Below are positions 59,450-64,000 of a DNA stretch of 64,000 bases, in pieces. The first letter of the stretch is position 1. Every line of letters starts with the position of its first letter. Made by a program: the position numbers and the translations under genes. The DNA comes from Chionoecetes opilio (Eukaryota > Arthropoda > Malacostraca > Decapoda > Majidae). Under the pieces are notes generated by a model, which was not told the DNA's origin, did no database searches, and saw nothing but the letters and a program-made list of their open reading frames with translations. Location: NCBI GenBank assembly GCA_016584305.1, contig JACEEZ010019064.1, positions 57,501 through 121,500 of the forward strand. The letters are read 5' to 3'.

Positions 59450-61195
59450 GTCGACAGCTGGGACCTCTTTTTCGGGCATAACCACCTCTACCGCAGGGAC
59501 GGGGTGCACTTTTCGAGGAAAGGAGTTCAGATCTTGTCTGAATCCCTTGAAAGGGAGGTAGATGCACTGCAGGCTTTTTTAAGACAGAAAACCGGGGATT
59601 AGACACGGGGGTCGGGGTAAAGGAAACTTGCGACACTAGGAGGAGTTTCAGAAGGCAGGGAACTAAAGTGATTCATAAGAAGAGAGAGAGGAGGGGTTTA
59701 GTTAAAGATAAAGGGAAAATGGACATAAATAAGAGGAGTTGCTTGAAGGTTTACTATACAAACTGTAGGAGTATTTTAAAAAAGATAGATTTCCTGAGAG
59801 GAATAAATGGTGTAGAGGATTTTGATATAATAGCATTAACAGAAACATGTTTGGATATGTCAGGAAAGGTATTTGATCCGGAGGATGAGATAGCTGGGTA
59901 TAAGTTATTTCACAAGGACAGAGTAGGCAGACGAGGTGGAGGAGTTGCGCTTTATGCAAGGGATAAATTGCAGTGTTGTGTTTATAATGTTATAAAAACA
60001 GATGCCAGCATAGAGTCTATATGGGTAGAGGTTACGGAGGGAACTGATAAAATGGTTTTGGGTGTAGTGTATAGGCCTCCAAACTTATGTAAAGAGGATT
60101 CAGCTCCTATATGGCAAGAAATAAACAAGGCTTGCAGATAAATTATAATCGACTATGCGTGGTGGGAAATTTTAATCTTAGGAATATAGACTGGGATTTA
60201 ATCATAGGTGACAGCGACGCAGAGGAATTGTTAAATTTAATTTAGGATAACTTCCTAAGCCAAACAATGAAGAAGCCTACTAGAGGAGATAATATCCTAG
60301 ATTTATTACTGACAAATAAGGATGATTTAGTTACAAATGTGGAGGTTGGTGGGAAGTTAGATAATAGTGATCATTATGAGATCAGATTTAGCTTAAAATG
60401 GGAAGTTGGAAAATTAAGAGTCAACAAAGAAAGAATACCTAATTTCAGAAAGGCCAATTATGCAGGATTAAGAAAGCACCTTGAGGGGATTAAAAAGTGG
60501 TGTGGAATGGAGGGGAAGAAAGGTTCCAAGGTCAATGCCATTAGGGGCAGGGCGGTGACAGCTGGAAAGGCCAATTATGAAGGTTTAGGAAGACACCTGG
60601 TGGAGATTAGCGTTGAAAGTGATGTCGGGGCGGAGGGGGATTATAGCTTATTTGTATGGATATAATTGATGGACAGAAAAAACCTATTCCTTATAGGGGA
60701 ATAAGGTCAAGAAAGAGTGACCCAAAATGGATGACCATTAGTTTAAAACACAATATTGGAGTAAAAAGAAACATGTATTTAAGATTCAAGGCTGGTCAGG
60801 TAAGCAAAGAACAGTATGACGTGATGGCGAGGACAGTGAAGAGATTAACAAGGGTAGCTAAGAACAATTATGAGATTAAAGTAGCAGAACAGGCGAAAAG
60901 GGACCCAAAGGGGTTCTATCAGGTATATAAAACAAAGACAAGGGAATTAGTTGGGCCGTTAAGGTCAGGACAGGGTGAGGTCTTAAATACGGATAAGGAT
61001 ATGTGTAAAAGTCTAAATGATTATTTCTTAAGTGTTTTTACGGAGGAGGATACACAGACGATACCTGATAGTGAACAGATGTTCAAAGGAAGCGTGAGGA
61101 GAAACTCAAAGATATTGTGATAACTAGGGAGATGGTGGAAGAGGGTATAGATAAAATGAAGAATTTTAAGTCGCCAGGACCAGATGAAGTGTATC
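59400..61195 (+). pseudogene. CR1-like LINE, ORF1 end, endonuclease and RT start
   Basis: Plus-strand copy of the family at 46560-51390. 59440-59590 matches the end of the ORF1 esterase. ORF2 starts near 59668: KVYYTNCRSILKKIDFL, then IIALTETCLD, GGGVALYARD and GVVYRPPN are the AP-endonuclease blocks (metal-binding Glu in TET). After a frameshift at about 60140, NSDHYEI (near 60365) is the terminal catalytic SDH motif. The 60449-60490 sequence recurs at 60568-60610, a local duplication of about 119 bases. The linker frame 60656-61120 ends at a stop; in another frame KNFKSPGPDEV (61160-61190) is the RT-0 motif. The LINE then stops abruptly, joined to copia sequence. Loss of the 3' part is unusual for LINEs, which normally lose the 5' end. 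Confidence 0.85.
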
Positions 61196-62267
61196 CCAGT
61201 CACATCCACAGTCAGAACATTTTTGATGAATTTAGGTTGTGTGCATCTGAAAGCTGATCCCGCTGGATTTTATTGGTACAATGATGGTGAACTGTCAGGA
61301 GTTTTTCTGATGCATGTGGATGACTTGATATGGGGTGGTACAGATGCTTTTGAAAACATTGTAATTGCAAAAATCAGGTCTGAATTTCAAGTAGGATTAC
61401 AGTCTTCTGGTGTCTTTAAGTCTATTGGTTTGGAAGTGAAACAAGATGAATGTGGAATAACCCTGAATCAAAGTCAATACCAAAAAAAATGTGAAAACTG
61501 TGGCCGTCAATGTTACTCGGGCTTGTCACAAAATGGAGGACTGTAATGACACTGAGCAGGAAAATCTTAGAAGCCTGGTTGGACAAATTGGTTGGTTAAG
61601 TACAAATACTAGGCCTGATATGAGCTATGATGTATTAGACATGAGCTGTGTTTTGAATCATCCCAAAGTAGAAAACATTATCCAAGCTAACAAATGTCTG
61701 AGGAAGCTGGAAATGGTGGACTGTAGTTTAAGATTTCCACAGTTGGGAGATATGAGCAAGGTAAAGCTGGTGGCTTCCAGTGATGCCTCCCATGCAAGTT
61801 TGCCTGATGGTTACTCAGCTGCTGAAGGTTTCATAATATTCCTTGTTGGTGGAAATGGAAAGAGCTGTCCACTTGCATGGGAGGCTAAGAAAATAAGAGG
61901 AGTAGTTAAAAGTAGCCTGGCAGCAGAAACCCTTGCTGCATCTGATGCTGTGGATAAGAGTTATTATTTAGGAAGTGTGCTATCTGAAATATTGTTTCAT
62001 GTGGGTAATAAGAATGTGATTCCTATTTTCAGTTATGTGGATAATCACTCTTTAGTTGAAAATGTTCACTCTACCAAAAATGTGAATGAGAAAAGATTGA
62101 GAATTGATTTAGCAGCACTGAAGCGACTTGTGCAAGGAGGCTGTGTTGCCTTGAGATGGGTTAAATCAAGTGATCAGTTGGCTGACTGCCTGACAAAGAA
62201 AGGAGTGAACAGTTTCAAATTGTTGTACATTATACAGGAAGGAGAATTAAAGTTTTTTAAATTTTAG
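61196..62267 (+). pseudogene. Ty1/copia RT C-terminal half and RNase H
   Basis: The frame from about 61196 carries VFLMHVDDLIWGGTDAF, the catalytic Y/F-x-D-D region of copia reverse transcriptase (here HVDD), then FQVGLQSSGVFKSIGLEV. A frameshift in the A-run at 61483-61490 moves to the frame ending at 62267, which has TRPDMSYDVLDMSC, VKLVASSDASHASLPDG (first RNase H Asp), SSLAAETLAASDAVD (Glu), YVDNHSLVENVHSTK (Asp) and LADCLTKKGVN near the end. Apart from one indel it is intact. Integrase, protease and gag are missing. Relatedness to crustacean GalEa-type copia elements is inference from sequence tone and the short LTR. Confidence 0.85.
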
Positions 62268-62300
62268 GTACAATGTTTCTTTATTATTTTTGAAATTTAA

Positions 62301-62320
62301 GAAAAGAAAAAGAGGAAATA
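62301..62320 (+). promoter_or_regulatory. copia polypurine tract
   Basis: GAAAAGAAAAAGAGGAAAT lies directly before the LTR start. It is the expected site of plus-strand DNA priming for the copia element. Confidence 0.75.
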
Positions 62321-62321
62321 T

Positions 62322-62511
62322 TGTTGTGTTAACAATGTTATCAGCCTTAAGTCAGGCGCTTCTTAACATCTTTTGTTTTGTGTTTAGGGTTTTCAGGTAG
62401 GATCGTCATGGCCGCCAGTCCGTGGTTGTGTACTGCAGAGTGGTCTCAATAAACTGTCACTTGACCACCAGGACTCTGTCTATCCATTCTTGCCAGTATG
62501 CAGGTGTAACA
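62322..62511 (+). mobile_element. copia 3' LTR
   Basis: A 190-base LTR begins TGTTGTGTTAACA right after the polypurine tract and ends CAGGTGTAACA, giving TGTT...AACA inverted ends. AATAAA near 62449 is a likely polyadenylation signal inside the LTR. The 5' LTR is not in the window. Confidence 0.7.
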
Positions 62512-63240
62512 CGGGAGCCCAGGTGTTCCGTGTTTTGTAAATGACACTATGTCGATGGGCAGGTCCCTAGACCCCCCAGTAGTTTTTCTAGGAAGTATCT
62601 AGAGGTGTAATGTTCTGGGGGTATTTCTTATAACCAATGTACAGTATCTAAATTATCATGTTTCGTTTAGTAAGGCAATGATCAAAATGATTTAAGTACC
62701 AACCTGTAGTTACATTCGGAAGGAATAATATTTATAAAGAGAAATTAAAGAAGTGTTTTGTTTGTAACCCGGTGTTGGTGAACTGTGTTTTAGAAGTGTT
62801 CTCTTAGCCCACTCTTACTCCCACTTACCCCACTTTTCTACTTACCCTTACTTGCTCTTTCCCCAGCCACTACACAAATACCAGCCCACTCAAAGAGTTA
62901 ATAACTCGCCTCTGATTTAGGCTCACGTTACCAGAGTTTCCCTTACGCCTCATAAAACAATGTAATGTGGTGGCAGCTGATCATATTTAATTGTAAGATT
63001 CCATTTCAATATATTCCGGGTAAGTAACATCAAGCCCTAAGCCGAACTCTTGAGTAGGAAGTGCTGGAATAAACATTCTAACTCAAACAAACTTAACAGT
63101 AATAATTATAGCCAACCTGAGTCTGGTAGTATAACACTGGAGTAATCATTCATGCACCCGACTTGCCTGACACACATACTGTTCCAGAGAACGGGAATAT
63201 GTGTGCGGGACAGAAGAGAGGGCAGCCGTGTGTTCAGTCT
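62512..63240. other. no recognisable feature
   Basis: Spacer between the copia LTR and the RING exon; nothing coding is visible. Confidence 0.45.
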
Positions 63241-63299
63241 CCATGTTGTTATTTATGTTCAGCACAACGAAACACTTGACGCCTCAGTGACTCACTCAC

Positions 63300-64000
63300 C
63301 TTTTTGATGGTGGTGACGGTGTGCACATCAGGCATCATTGCCAGGCACTCCTCCTCCCTCTGGGTCTCCTCCTCCATGACATGGTCGGCATCTTCAATGG
63401 TCTCATAAGCCTCCACTGCTGAAGCGGCCGTGCGTACCGCCTGCAGCACAGTGTGCAGCTGGTGCTCCCCTTGATCTACCTGCTGCCTCTTATCAGCCGC
63501 ACTCAACTCCTCCTGCCGCGCCAGCACCCTGGCATCCTTGCACTGATCAATCAGTGCTTGGAGTCTATCCTCCAAATCTTGCTGCTGTCTTCCCCAGTCT
63601 CTCACGGTTGTCTCGTACTGGTTCAGCTGTGCCTTCACCTTCTGACAGTTGTGTATGGCGGCCAGGATCTTGGCCTCCTGCTCCTCCAGCAGGGAACGCA
63701 CCCGCTTGCTGAGCCCCTGTTGACCAGGTCTTGTGCCTAGCGAGTGTGCCGACTCTGCCGTGTCTTTCTCAGCACAGGGTGGCGGGGAGGCTAATGATGC
63801 ACCGCTCATCATCTTCAAAAGGTTCTCAATAGTATAGTTGACAGGGAACTGCCCTGCCTCAGGCACGGGGTGTTCAACGCGACAGTTGGGGCAAGTAACT
63901 TGCCCTTGCTCCTTAAGCCCATTTACACAGGGGGTGCAAAAAGTATGACCGCAGGGCAGTGTGCACGGTCGCTGGACCTTATCATCATAGACAGTCAGGC
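63300..64000 (-). CDS. RING-finger coiled-coil protein, partial exon
   Basis: Minus strand, one open frame from the window edge to a consensus donor AAG|GTGAGTGAG (intron from 63299 down). The start of the gene and the first RING cysteines lie beyond 64000. Visible RING residues are RPCTLPCGHTFCTPCVNGLK, then QVTCPNCRVEHPV: C, then C-G-H, F-C-x2-C and C-P-x-C, a C3HC4-type zinc finger as in TRIM-like ubiquitin E3 ligases. After a Ser/Ala linker, a charged heptad-like region of about 150 residues (VRSLLEEQEAKILAAIHNCQ through VEAYETIEDADHVMEEETQR) should form a coiled coil. No B-box is seen before the coiled coil. Past the donor the frame reads 13 more codons to a stop at 63249, which is probably intron. 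Likely cytosolic; target unknown. Confidence 0.65.

Overview
This window reads as nuclear DNA from an arthropod, most likely a malacostracan (decapod-type) crustacean. The sequence shows dense dinucleotide microsatellites, a short (TTAGG)n tract (the usual arthropod telomere repeat), Tigger/pogo and hAT DNA transposons, CR1-like non-LTR elements with an esterase-type ORF1, a BEL/Pao element, and a Ty1/copia remnant that resembles the GalEa-type copia elements known from crustaceans. The organism assignment is inference. There are no operons, tRNA genes that I can support, rRNA genes or CRISPR arrays.

Layout. 1-5.9 kb: unrecognised sequence, a purine tract, a cluster of four GC hairpins, a 33-bp minisatellite, a decayed mobile-element ORF, the 3' end of a LINE, TTAGG repeats and a long hairpin element. 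5.97-7.78 kb: a Tigger-type MITE with a second TA-flanked element nested in it, which in turn carries two tandem LINE 3' ends. 8.3-9.2 kb: two exon-like open segments, the second encoding a Myb/SANT-type DNA-binding segment, separated by an intron-like gap holding a MITE. 9.6-13.3 kb: microsatellites, a LINE 3' end, a 40-bp perfect palindrome, a foldback element and piggyBac- and hAT-like MITEs. 13.45-20.6 kb: one BEL/Pao retrotransposon on the minus strand with two LTRs, gag and integrase remnants, no visible reverse transcriptase, and a solo LTR of its own family inserted in gag.

21.4-31.5 kb and 57.1-59.45 kb have a strikingly different texture (runs of A/T/G/C of 4-12 bases everywhere) and look like poor-quality consensus; I do not trust ORFs there. 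31.5-37.8 kb is mostly unrecognised with AT repeats and a long-TIR element. 37.8-40.7 kb is a decayed hAT transposase; 41.28-43.75 kb is a full-length Tigger/pogo element with 25-bp perfect TIRs and TA target duplications. 44.2-46.2 kb has a 46-bp tandem array and a large palindrome with a MITE in one arm. 46.56-51.4 kb is a CR1-like LINE on the minus strand, decayed but covering ORF1 esterase, endonuclease and RT, and split by a 1.16-kb insert. 54.2-55.1 kb is a 22-bp-type minisatellite. 59.4-61.2 kb is a second copy of the same LINE on the plus strand, abruptly joined to the 3' half of a copia element (RT, RNase H, polypurine tract, 190-bp LTR). At the right edge, on the minus strand, is the only convincing host-gene exon: a RING-finger plus coiled-coil protein, cut by the window end, with a consensus splice donor.

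The window is therefore a nested transposon landscape with at most two host-gene fragments. Its main interest is the order of insertions, which the nesting records, and several structured repeats without an obvious family.
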